DNA from: Balamuthia mandrillaris
Lineage: Eukaryota > Discosea > Longamoebia > Balamuthiidae
Assembly: GCA_031835245.1 (NCBI GenBank)
Contig: JAVKOQ010000249.1
Location: forward strand, 1 to 64,000
Length of the DNA: 64,000 nucleotides
Reading direction: 5' to 3'
Part shown: piece after piece, positions 20,868-32,235 of the stretch
Position numbering within the stretch: the stretch's first letter is position 1
Layout: each line of letters starts with the position of its first letter
Translations under genes and position numbers: made by a program
Notes under the pieces: model-generated
The model's input: the letters and a program-made list of their open reading frames with translations, nothing else
Database searches by the model: none
Told to the model about the DNA's origin: nothing

Positions 20868-22113
20868 CACCTTGCTCTGCCCATGAAAGCGGAGATGCGA
20901 GAGAGAGAGAGAGAGAGAGAGAGAAGAGAAACCAAGGTATTACAACATAAAATGGTCACAGCTGAAAGAACCTTTTCGACAACAACAGCAGCAGATGGCC
21001 TGATCGTCCTAGGAAACGTTCTTCGGCAATTCAGGTCGCCTATTTAGCAGATCGTTCGATCAGGTCGGGTCCTCCCTCCAACCAGTACCGGTGAACCGCG
21101 GGTCGTCAAGCAAACCTCCCTTTTGGTGTTTTCTGTCCTTTCGGTTGTTGGGGTGGACCCCAATTGACACACACGGTCTTTGGTGCAGTGGGTAGAGTTA
21201 ACGGGGGAGGGGGTGTTGCATTCGTGAGCTCACACCACCTTCATTTCTTTTCTTTTCTTTTCTTTTTCTTTCGTTCTCGGTGAAAACGTTGTTTTGTTGT
21301 TGGCCAGACACACAACCGGAGGAGCAGTGCTCAGGTGTGTACTTTTTTTTTCCTTCTTCAGTTCTCGCCATCTCTCTTGTGTTTTCAGTTCGATGTAATT
21401 GCTTGTTTATTTCATCTTGTTCATTTTGTCAGCCATTCTTCCTTCCTTCCTTCCTTTTTGTCAGCCATTCCCTCCTCGTCAGCATACACTGCTTTTTGTT
21501 TTTAACGTTTAACATAGAAGCAACAAAAGCGAACGGAGCGAAACCTATATAACAAACAGCCTGACCTGTTTCACAACCTTAATTTTCCAACAAAACAGTT
21601 TTTTTTTTGAACCAACACAACAAAAACCACAGCAAATTTTTTGTTTTGCGTGTTGCTCAGGGCTCCTAAAAGAACCACGTTTTGGCAGGGAACGCCAAGG
21701 TTTGGCTCCTTAAACTACAAAAGTTTACACTTTTGTGTTGAAAGCAACAAATCTGTTGAAAAAATTCAAAGGTGAGCAGGAATTCGTTTCCAACAAAAGT
21801 AGGTGTCCTGAAACAGGTCAGGCCGGTCAGGAGGACGTAGCGGTTGCGTAACGTACGGGCAATAACACCCTTTTGTTTTAAGGGGAGGGGGCAAGGAGAG
21901 TCCTCTTGTTTCAGAAGAACAAAACGTTCTTCCTCTCCTCGATATATCTCCCTGTTATATCATTATTGCCTAACAACCGACCATGCAAAAACCAGCAAAA
22001 GGAATACCGGACACAGGCCGGGCGGGAAAGAAAGACCATCATCTTGTTTTTGTTCTGTTTAGGAGAGGAGAAAGACGAAACACACCTTGTGTTTTTTTTT
22101 GGGTTGAGCCAAT
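20868..22113. other. Intergenic region between glycosyltransferase and RasGEF genes
   Basis: The longest gene-free gap but one. Contents: (GA)n at about 20898-20923, TTTTC repeats at about 21245-21272, a candidate TIR element at 21559-21823 and the RasGEF 5' leader. No coding frame with domain features was found. Confidence 0.5.
21559..21823. mobile_element. Candidate MITE-like element with 15-bp terminal inverted repeats
   Basis: GCCTGACCTGTTTCA at 21559-21573 is an exact inverted copy of 21809-21823; the enclosed 265 bp has no coding frame. Internal hairpins include ACAAAAGT-TTAC-ACTTTTGT and TTGGC/GCCAA near 21690. No clear target-site duplication was found, so family and mobility are unproven. 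It could be a chance inverted repeat. Confidence 0.4.
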
Positions 22114-24475
22114 ATGTTGTTGCAACGCACGGTTGAACCGGGTCGCAAACGCTCCATGAGTCATGGCGAGTTTGAGCCTGCCGCCTCCTCTTCCACTTTT
22201 TCTTCTTCTTCTACCCTTGCTTCACCCGCTGCCACCGGTGTTTTGGCCTCGCGACAAACCGTTTTGGAGGAGTTGAAGCAAAGAACCGCTGCTGCTTCGC
22301 CACAAGGCAGTCAGGACAACGAGGAAGACAGGCAAAGCTTAACGCCGGAGGAGGAGTCGCAGAGAGCGAGCAACCGACTGCGCATGGTCTTTATGCAGAG
22401 CGAGGCCGGCAAGATCGTGGCTAAAGGAGGCGTCTTCCCGAAGTTGGCAGAGTGGGTGTGTTCGCTTGCTCCAGGTTTGTGTTGTTCTGTTGTGCATTCT
22501 TTCTTTGTTTCGGAAGTTGTTGTCCGTTCTTGCTTGCGTCTCTCGCTTCTTCTTGCTTTCGTTCTTCTATTCCGTTCTCTCATATCTACACTCAACAGAA
22601 AAGAAACAGACCCGTGCGTTCCTTCTCAGTTATCGGATATACGGGACCGCGGACGAGCTGTTGGCCGTTCTCTTCTCTTTGTTGGGCTATTCCCCCAAAG
22701 CCGCTGAGCTTCAGGACTTTGTTGAGTCCAACTCCATCATCTCCAAGTCCAAACAGAACAAGTGAGCAATAATCATCTCTCTTCTCTCTCTCTCTCTCTC
22801 TCTCTTGCGTCACTTCTCACTTTTTATCTCTTTCACCCTATTTCTCTAGTCTCTCTCTCTCTCTCTCTCTCTCTTGCCTCTTTCCCCATCTATGTCTATT
22901 GCTAAAGTTTTATACAATAGGATCATAGCATTCATATTCGATTGGGTAGAGACCTACTTCTTTACAGACTTTTACAAGAAGCCAGCCTACAGCCGGTTGC
23001 TCAACTTTGCTAAAGCCAATACATTGATGACCCACGAAGACAGGCAAAAGCTCAAACTCACGTTTATACATAAACCAGCCAGCGGAAACACAACCACCAC
23101 AACAACCAATCCCTTACTTTCCGTCTCTTCTACCCCCTCTCTCACCAATGCAACTCCTTCTCCCTCCTCTCCTGCTATTGCCAGCAACTTTTACTCAAAC
23201 AACAATGCTGCGTTAGACGCTTCTCACGAACTCCTCTTCAACGTTGCTCCTCAAGTACTTGCGGAGCAACTTACGGTTCTGGATTGGAAACTGTTCACCG
23301 CCATCCGACCAGAGGAGTTGATTGGCTGTGGTTGGACCAAGAAGAACAAGGAAGAGGTGGCTCCGAATCTGTTGAGGTACAGTCAGAGGTTCAATCAGGT
23401 ACACGTTTTTGCCACTCTCTCTCTCTCTTTCTCTCTCTCGCTCTCTCTTTCTCTCTCCTATGTTGTCGGTCTCTGTTGTTCGGTTATTTATATTGTAAAG
23501 TACAACAGATAAGTTGGTGGGTAGCAACACAGATAGTATTGGAACAGGATCCGAAGAAACAAAAGTTCCTTGTAAAAAAGTTCATCTCTATTGCTGATGT
23601 ACGTTATTTTCTTCAACTCACACCTCCTGAATAATTAGACTCAGTGTCCTCTCTCTCTCTCGAACCAGAAATGCAGAGCATTAAGCAACTATAATTCTAT
23701 GATGGCCATATTGGCAGGACTAAACAACTTTTCTGTGCAACGTTTGAAAAAGTGTTGGATGGTAATTTTTCCTCTCTGCTCTTCTTCTCTCCTCTAAAGA
23801 AGGCATGCTAGCATCCGTTCGATTTTCTATTTCTGTGAGATCGGTCGGAATCATGTATGTAACCATGCCAATAGCGAACTGAAGGATAACTACCACTGGA
23901 TGACACTCTCCTTTCCATAGTATCATCTTTTGAACTGATCCTTAACATCCACTGTCTCTCTCTCTCTCTCTCTCTCAATCATTACCTTTGTAACTGAATG
24001 TTGACAAACAGATATCGGCACGCTACAAGGAAACATTTGAGCGTCTGGAAAGAATAATGGCACCGCAACAAAACTTCAAGTATTATAGAAAAGAGGTCGC
24101 CAAGAAAAATCCTCCCTTAATTCCTTATCTTGGTAAAACTCGCCTGTTCTTGTTCTTGTTCTTCTTCTATTTCTTATATTCTGAACCTCTGCAACAATCA
24201 TCAGTAATGTATCTAAGAGACTTAACCTTTGTGTACGACGGCAATCCCGACTATCTCGACGACGAGAAGACCCTTGTAAACTTTATGAAGATGGAGCTGG
24301 TGGAAGACCAGTTGGGCGTTTTGATGGAGCTCCAACGGACACCCTACGAACTAGGTGAAGTCACTGAAGTTACTGCTCACCTGTTAAATGTAAAATATTT
24401 GGAAGATGATGACCTGCACAAAGCCTCCTTGATATGCGAACCTTCTCATGGCCAAGGCCTCTTGTGTATGCTCTC

Positions 24476-24521
<46 letters not shown>

Positions 24522-26011
24522 CGCATAAACCATTGTTTCTGATGTTGCGATACAGCTGAAAGCGAAAAGGCAGCACGAGTTTCCATCTTTAACCCTCAAA
24601 ACAAGACCAAACTTGCCAAAGGTCTGTACTTCTCTTTTGTTTCTGCATATGTTGTTACCTCCCGCACTCCTTCTGAAAACGCAAAAACAAATAGAACCAA
24701 TAAGCTGGACGGTAGAAGACATGCAGGAATGGCTGGAAGCCAAAGGCTTTGGCGACTACAAGCGAATCTTCCTCAGCAAGATGCTGGACGGTGCCCAAGT
24801 GCTGGACCTCGACAACCGCAAGCTGCTCTCCCTGGGCATCGACAACCTCGTTGATAGGAAGAAATTGCTCAAAGAGATCCAAGCTTTGGTCGCTGCTTAT
24901 AGCAGCAGTAAGCTTTCCTTGCCCTGTTCTGTCTCTCCGTCTTCTTCTCTCTCTTCTGAGCTGGAAGCAATGGACGACACCTGGAAGAGCAAGTCGCCCA
25001 TTTACTGGTCTGCCGAGGAGGTCTGTCTTTGGCTCCGCTCTATCGAGCTGGAGGACTATCAGATGATCTTCCTGGAGAATAGCGTGACGGGGATGGAGCT
25101 GTTGGACTTGGAGAACGATGACCTTATCACATTGCACGTGACGAGGCTAGGACACAGGAAACGACTAATGAAGCATATTCGATTGTTGCGAACAAAACCT
25201 GTCATTGCTGGAGGAGGACGACGTAACTCATCACCAACCGTGCTGCTGGCTAACTTGGAGATGACCGCAGCAGCCATCAATAACGGCAAAGACAAGAAGA
25301 ACAGTTGGGATATGGGCCACACCTATGCTCTCCTTCAGTATTCCAAAAAAGGAACAAGTGAATATACCAGCGACTGCAGTGGTAGCGACAATGACAGTGG
25401 GTTTGCTTCTGAACCGGAAGCTGACGAAGAACGGGAGGACCTGTTGGATGAATGCACAATGGCAAGTAAGGGGAGTGGCAAGATGCGAGGAGGTTCTGGC
25501 GTGAAAAGCCGGTCAGGTTCTTCGGGCTCTATTGCAGATGCCGTTAATGCAGCTGTTCGTCCTGAAGGTTGGTGTTCCTCCTCTTTGATTTTCTGCCTTT
25601 TTTTTTTTTTTTTCTTCTTCTTCTTCTTCTTCTTCTTGTTCTTGTTCTTCTTCTTGTTCTTCTTCTTCTTCTTCTTCTTCCTTTGTATTGATGTTGAATT
25701 GCCGTTCCCCTTCTTCTCCAACAGGACTAATAATGGTGAAATGTTACTGGAACGATGACATAAGAACGTTATGGGCGAGGCCCGACGTTAGCTTAGAGCA
25801 GCTCAAACAACAAATCACGGAAGAGTATCAGTTCAAAAACACCAGCACCAACGAAGATGGGAAGGAAGGCGGAAGCCCACGCAGAGATTTCATCCTAAAG
25901 TACAAAGACCTGGAGGACGACAGGATCACCATCAGGTGCGAGGACGACCTCAGGTTCGCCATGCTTATCGGCATGAGTTCCACCATGAAGCTCTTTGTGT
26001 ACGCTTCTTGA
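22114..26011 (+). CDS. RasGEF with two SAM domains and a PB1 domain
   Basis: Ten exons: 22114-22474, 22599-22761, 22921-23398, 23509-23598, 23669-23761, 24012-24132, 24205-24465, 24556-24621, 24695-25567, 25725-26011, 930 aa. A second in-frame ATG at 22156 could be the true start. Order: Ser/Thr-rich N-terminus; REM/RasGEF_N about 122-205 (FLLSYRIYGTADELLAVLF); CDC25-type catalytic domain about 275-500 (VLAEQLTVLDWKLFTAI, FISIAD, NYNSMMAILAGLNN, YLGVMYLRDLTFV); SAM1 about 550-620 (WTVEDMQEWLEAKGF); SAM2 about 643-710 (WSAEEVCLWLRSI); acidic linker; PB1 about 838-930 (KCYWNDDIRTLW, RCEDDLRFAM). It should load GTP on a Ras/Rap GTPase, with oligomerisation through SAM and PB1. Plausibly chemotaxis or phagocytosis signalling. 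Confidence 0.9.
24479..24518. repeat. (CT)n tract in RasGEF intron 7
   Basis: About 20 CT units on the sense strand. Confidence 0.95.
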
Positions 26012-26054
26012 GAAAAAAAAATTGTACATTGCGGACAAAAAAAAAGTTCAAGAC

Positions 26055-26060
26055 AATAAA
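26055..26060 (+). promoter_or_regulatory. Probable polyadenylation signal AATAAA of the RasGEF-SAM-PB1 gene
   Basis: Canonical hexamer 44 nt after the stop codon. Confidence 0.45.
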
Positions 26061-26384
26061 TCAAGTGTTAGAAAATGGACCCTCTGACAACGAAATTTCA
26101 ATGGAAGTTTGTGGAAATATGTATGGTAACCTAGCAACATTGATCTAATTTAGAAATACGATCATTTTTTTGGGTCGCCGCATTAATCCGAAATGGAATA
26201 AACAACAATAACTGTTTGTGCGCTTGTTACCTTGATTACTGCTGAGAGAGCACGCCCCCGGAAGCCGCTTCAAACAAACACAAGGTGGGGGAGGGAAGCC
26301 CCTTGATTCTTCTTCTTCAACCTTCCTGTCCCACTGCTTGTTTGTTTTATATTTTGTGGTTTTTTTAAAAAACACAAAGAAAAG

Positions 26385-29308
26385 ATGGATATATTGTTGG
26401 AGCAGAACGTGGCGGAACGGAACCCGCACCTCTCGTTGTCAATGAAAAGGCTCGACGCCATGCCTGAAGCGCTGCTGAAGCTCTCCCACGTGACGTCGCT
26501 CAACCTTCAACACAACAAGTTGAAGGAAGTGCCGCTGCAGTTGGCAGAGGCTCTACCACGGCTTGTGGCACTAAACCTCAAAAGCAACAAACTCAAAGAG
26601 GTACCCTCCGCTTCTTTGTTGCACAAATGGACCAACCTGGAGTCACTTCAACTTCCCAGCAACCAAATAAAGCACACGTACCTCTTCTTCCCTTCCTGTT
26701 CTCCGGTCCTCCCCTTGTTATCTGGCTCCCTGGCTCTTTCTGTCCTTCTCCTCTATAGCTCTCTCTCTCACTCTCTCACTCTCACTCTCTCTTTCATTCT
26801 GCCTTTCTCTCTCGGCCTTTCTCTCTCTCTCTCTCTCTCAATTTGTTTCTCTTCCCTTTCTTTTGTTCTGTCTGTTTTTCTCACTCATGTTCGTTTCCTT
26901 CTCATCACGCCACTTATCAAGTCGTTTATGCTTCACACAAAAACAGCTCCATCGAGTTTTGGGAGGAGCTTCCTGCCAGTCTCTCTTCGTTGGACCTAAG
27001 TCACAACAACATTGAATGTCTAGTAGACGGTATTTCGCCGGTATCACCAGCTGACGCAGATGAAGCACAAGCAACAGATCATGAGAGAGGAACGCCTCGC
27101 AACACTTCTTTGCCCCTTCGCAGTTTTTCTTCACCTCTCTGCTCTTCGCTTTCTTCGTCTTTGTCGCCCTCTATTCCAGGTTGTTCTTCTCCTGCAGGCC
27201 TCTCTGACATCTACAAAAGAGAGGACAAGAGTCACGCCACAACAGGAAGGACAAAGAACCTTCAAGTTTTAAAGCTTCGCAGCAATCACTTGACATCATT
27301 CTGTTCTCTTTCTTCCTCTTTCACCAACAACAACATCAACATTTCATCCATAACCGAATGGTTCAGTCTCCTGCGAACGCTGCGAGTGCTAGATCTCAGC
27401 CACAACTCCCTCAAATACATTCCTGAGCAGGTCTCCATGCTAACCTGTCTTGTCGAGTTTTACGCCTCCAACAACAAACTCTCCGCAGCGCCGCTGCTCC
27501 TTGCCCCTGACTTGAAAATACTGGATCTGAGCCACAACAAACTCACACATTTTCTTCCATCACGATTCCACCAACGCAACATCAATGCATCTTCTCCTTC
27601 TGCAAATGTCATGAGCTCGCTTATGCAGAAGGACAACAACAACCCCGTGAAAACGACCATGAAAAGACGACGCAGTGTACTGGAGCTCAAACGAACCTTT
27701 GAACTCGCAGCATCCGGATCCTCAGTTTCGTCATCTCCTTCACTTCCGGCTACTTCTAGAAGAAGAAACAGTTGCGTCGGTCCTTCTCGTTCATCGCCTT
27801 CTTTCGTCTCGTCAAAGAAGATCAAAGAGGTAGGACGAGGAGCAGACCCAATGGACGAGCTGGAAAGGTTTTGGCAATGCTTGAACTCCCTCACACAGCT
27901 CTCGTTAAACAAGAACCGGATCGCTGATCTTCCCTCTCGCCTTTGGACCTTGCCTCATCTCAACTCTCTTAACATTTCTGCCAACCAACTCACCGCATTG
28001 AACATTCCTTCTTCTGCTCTTTCCCCAATCTACAAAAGAAGCCTCTCTCCGCTTCAGTTTCTCAGCGTTTCTCGCAACCTACTCCACTCACTGCCTCCCG
28101 AAGTGGGTCGCCTGGCCACCCTCCAAAGTTTCTATGCCGGAAAGAACAGGATCACGAGCATACCGCCATCCATCTGTCGTTTGACCAACCTGCGCAACTT
28201 GGACCTTACCGCCAACTGTCTCTCTGACTTGGCCCATTTGGATTTGAGCCGATGCGTCTCGTTGGAAGAGCTAGGCTTGGCAAGGAATCCCATTGTAGAG
28301 CTTCCTCACTCCGTTGTCACCATTCTCCAAGAACAACGACAACCGATGCTTCGACTCCCTTACTCCTTGCTTCCTTCGTCGTTTGATGGCTGTAGTATTA
28401 CAAACCCCTCCCCTCAACCAACGCTTCGTCATTACCCTTCACCCTCCTCTGAACATTCTACTTCCTCCGATGGCTTCCCTTATGGTAGCTCATCATCCCG
28501 CTTCTGCACTGATTGTTTGTCCCAACAGGACACACTTGAAGAAGAAGAAGAGATGAACGCCATTCTCTCCCCTTTTGTCTCACGCTCTTGGCTCAACGTT
28601 ACTTCTTCCTTGCCGGACGAGATCATTCCTGGTGCTTGCTTTCTCTTCCTTCTCCCTGTTGCCTTCTCTCCTTTGGCATTTCCTTGTTCTTTGGTTTGTC
28701 TCGTCTAACATCATGAAAGGCTTGTATTTAGGTTCTCTGGAGACGCTTCATCACTTAGCCATGTTACAACATCGAAGAGTAACGCATATATTGCGCATCA
28801 TGTCGGATGGACAAGCGGAGTACCCTCATCTCTTCCATTACCTAGAGATAAGGGCCTCGGACGAAACGACGGAAGACCTCCTCACTCACTTCGAAACCAG
28901 CACGCAGTGGCTCGAGCAAGCCCTCTCCAACGGTGGCAGAGTGTTTTGTCATTGGTTTCAAACACCTCTTCCTCTCTTCTCTCTTCTCACTCGTCTAGCA
29001 CCAAAACTTACCTTCTGTTCATCACAACAGCGTGGCGGGCATATCAAGAAGCGCGAGCTTAGTGATTGCATTTCTTATGAAAAAGTTCGACCTGTCTTTC
29101 GATGAAGCCCATCGCTATCTTCGTGGTCGGCGGCCCGTCATTGCACCAAATAGGGGTACCACTCTCTCTATGTCTCTCACTTCTCCATCAAAGATTAATA
29201 CGGTAATGCCATGCAGGATTTGTACGTCAACTGAAAGCATATGAAGCTCTGCTGAAAGAATCCTCTGCTGTATCTTCTGCGAAAACGACAATAACAACAG
29301 AAAGCTAA
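26385..29308 (+). CDS. Leucine-rich repeat protein with C-terminal dual-specificity phosphatase
   Basis: Five exons: 26385-26677, 26947-28631, 28720-28954, 29031-29155, 29217-29308, 809 aa. LRRs run through the first about 620 residues, broken by Ser-rich inserts: SLNLQHNKLKEVPLQL, LSSLDLSHNNI, RVLDLSHNSLKYIPEQV, QLSLNKNRIADLPSRL, FYAGKNRITSIPPSI. The phosphatase starts at the third exon with LYLGSLETLHHL. Its P-loop is assembled across a splice site as HCVAGISRS, so the catalytic Cys, Arg and Ser are all present; the upstream aspartate is probably in IRASDETTED. Substrates would be phospho-Ser/Thr/Tyr proteins, perhaps MAP kinases. Dict­yostelid and other amoebozoan LRR-DSP proteins share this layout. 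Intron 26678-26946 is CT-rich. Confidence 0.88.
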
Positions 29309-29311
29309 CCT

Positions 29312-29735
29312 TCATCCTTCTCTTCGTTTTTTGTTGGAACTTCGTCGTCTCTTCTTAGAAGAAGCCTTGCCTGCATTATTGTTGGTACTTGTCTTTTGCT
29401 TTTCGCTCACGTTCGTCGCCTGTTTGTTTCTTTCTTGTTCTTCTCGTTCTCGCTCGGCCACAGCAGCAACAGCAGCGGAGCCATCCGCGTCCTGATGCAA
29501 CAAATGCTCCACACAAAGCTGATAAAGTTGATCGTTCACGTGCCGCCATCTTTGTTGATTGTCCTCTGCTTCGCGGAGAGCCTGCCTAAGTCGTTGATTT
29601 TCTAACAGTACTGGTTCTTCTTCTTCCTCTGCTTCTACTCCATCTTCTTCTATGCCGCTATCCAAACTAGAAAGAAACTAAAGAAAAAGGGCAGTGAGAA
29701 GAGAACTCGATGAGAAAGAGTGAGGGGGGAGAAAG

Positions 29736-29769
<34 letters not shown>

Positions 29770-31770
29770 AGTAACAAACCTGACGATGGGCACCCCTCCA
29801 ATCAAATACGCTTTCACTGAGATCCCAACCGCCGCCATCGCGATGGTTGAGCCCACCAACCAACCGAATCGGCACACACTTGTTTTCATCTAACGTAACT
29901 CCATCAGCAGCCCATCCCGAGGCCGCTCCTCTCGTCGAACCACCCCCACCAATACCAAATATTCCAGTGCCGTCTTGTTGTTGGTGCAAAAAGTTTCGAA
30001 ATGGTTGAATAATGCCTAAACATTGCTTTAGGCGTGATTGTGCTGATCTCCCTCCTCCGCTTCCACCCCCACTTGCTCCGTCAACTGTAGCCGCTGCTCC
30101 ACTGCCTCCACTTCGTCCAGAGGCAGCAGAGTGCTCAAACAACTCAGGAGGTTGCCACATTATATAAGCGTGAGTGATTGCGTTGTTGCTTCCACCACTG
30201 CTAATACTACCTCCAACACTCACTGATTGTTTGCTGTGACCTTTGTAGGTTCGAACGGGTTGTCTACTGAATAGATCCCAAACGATGGCTGTGCCATCCA
30301 TCGATGCAGACAGAAGAAGGGAGCTAACGTTGGAGGTGCTGAGAGACGTAATGGCTCCGGTGTGTCCTACTAATACGGCATGCTCCGTGTCTCGCTCTGA
30401 TGAGGAATTGCTGGACATCATCTTCAGTACTGATTCTCTAGTGATGCTATTCTCCGCTTCTTCTTCATTTTCCGGTGTTGCTGTATTTGCTCTTTTTTGG
30501 TGGCTTGAAAGAAAGAAAAATGAGCCGTTCATTCCGTTCTCAGAAGAAAAAGAAGACGAAGATGAAGATGCAGACGACGATGAGGAAGCAGCAGTAGCAA
30601 ACGAAGAAGAGGGCATGCACAAGTCAATGCAAAAGATACGCCCATCCAATCCACCCACAAACAGAGCTTTCTCCATTGGATCCATCGTTAAAGCCGTAAG
30701 CCCAGTGGGGAACTTAAGAGAGGCGATGAGAGAACGAGAAGGAATGTCCCAAATTTTGCAGGTTTGATCTTTAGAGCAAGACACAACCCGCCCGTTCATT
30801 CCGCCAACGCCACAGAGGAGCGCCGTTATGGGAAGGGCGTGATCATTCCACGTATGAAACGGCCGCAGTTGGCGTTGTTGGTTGCTGCTGCTGATATTTC
30901 CTTCTTGTTGTGCTCCTGCATTAAATATACTGTATGGAGGAAAAAAAAGATAAGATAGGAAGCAAGGAGGGAGGACGAATGCAGGAGACAAGGAGTACGT
31001 GCCTAGAGATAGACCAGACGTTAAGGAGTGCGTCTTCACCGCCGGAGAGGATGAAAAAGTCATCGGTGGTCCATGCCAACGTTGTCACTGCTTTATAGTG
31101 AGCGTCCCACATTCTCAACAAATGTCCCGTCGCAACCTTTTTGGTTTTAAGTTTCGTAAAAGACCAGGGAGAAGCGAGAAGAGAGCAGAGGAGAAAGAAG
31201 AGAGAAGAGAAGAGAAGAGGGAGAGAGAGAGAGAGAGAGAGAGAAACAAAAAGCAGAACAGACAAACCTGCCAGAGATAAAGTTTGCCGGAAGGACCGCC
31301 TCCAACACAGTAAAGTCCCTTTTGTTCCGTTTTGGTGTTAGTCACACTAGAATGAGAGAGAGAGAGAGAGAAAGTAAGAGAGAGAGAGAGAAGAAAAATG
31401 TGAGCGAGGGAGAGAGGCGCAGGAGAGGGTTGTTCGATACATCATGAGAGACAGCAACGGCTTCCAGCTTCTCCGGCACGCTAAACTTCAGTAACGGTTG
31501 CTCCTATTTTGAGGTCAACGTCCTTTCTCTGCCAAGTGAGAGAGCTTTTTTAAAAAAACACCAAACCTGGTTCCAGGCCCAGACGTGAACAGCGGGGCGT
31601 CCTTTCTGAACGGAAAGGCAGTGATAAGCGCCTAATCGGGACCACGCGCTTGTTTTAGGAGTTTCGTTGTTGTGATAAGTCATCAGGTGTTGGCCTGTGC
31701 TCAACACCCACAAGTGCATGCTCCCTCCCTTCTCCGCCGAACAAGTCACCGCCACTTCCACCCCCGCCAT
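29312..31770 (-). CDS. WDR18: WDR18/Ipi3 homolog, ribosome biogenesis WD40 protein
   Basis: Six exons: 31770-31567, 31503-31441, 31318-31268, 31136-31003, 30929-29780, 29677-29312, 655 aa. The match to animal WDR18 and yeast Ipi3 is clear along the length: GLYCVGGGPSGKLYLW, RMWDAHYKAVTTLAW, LSGGEDALLNVWS, WNDHALPITALLCGVGG, TALTMDPMEKALFVGG, GHTGAITSLS and ASMDGTAIVWDL, with a C-terminal coiled coil (LLENQRLRQALREAE) like human WDR18. In the Rix1/PELP1-TEX10-WDR18 complex it supports ITS2 processing and pre-60S maturation in the nucleolus. It is longer than usual because of Ser- and Gly-rich inserts. Intron 31002-30930 uses a GC donor (AG/GCACGT). Its stop is 3 nt from the stop of the convergent phosphatase gene. 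Confidence 0.9.
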
Positions 31771-31884
31771 TTGTTTGTTTGATCCTTTCCTCTTCCTTTC
31801 TTTATTCTTTCTTTTCTTTCTTTTTTCTTTCAACGCAACGTCTTGCCATGACGACATGGTATATAAATCAGGTCGTCGTGAATA

Positions 31885-32204
31885 TTAGTTGTTATTTCCG
31901 GGACGACGTGAAGAAGAAGGCGCAGAAACAAAGCAGCCCTTCTGCAGGGTAGAAGCAGAGAAGAAGAGGGAGGGAGTAGAAGAAGCAGAAGCAGAAGCAG
32001 AAGCAGAAGAAGAAGAAGAAGAAGAAGAAGAAGAAGAAGAAGAAGAAGAAGAAGAAGAAGAAGAAGAAGAAGAAGAAGAAGAAGGAAAAGGAGAAGAAGA
32101 AGAAGCATGAAGAGAAGGAGAGAGCCCATGAAACGCCATCACTAAACTGTTTCCCAAAGCTTCGGCCAACGGAGGAGGCACGGCTAAAGACATTCAATGT
32201 CAAT

Positions 32205-32235
<31 letters not shown>

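Noticed and set aside
24903-24970. Possible extra intron in the RasGEF exon between SAM1 and the SAM2 linker (GTAAGC donor)
   Set aside because: The frame is open without it and no strong acceptor follows; left as exon.
31830-32129. Long poly-Leu and poly-Glu frames over the GAA tract
   Set aside because: They are translations of the trinucleotide repeat; only the poly-Ser frame continues a real gene.
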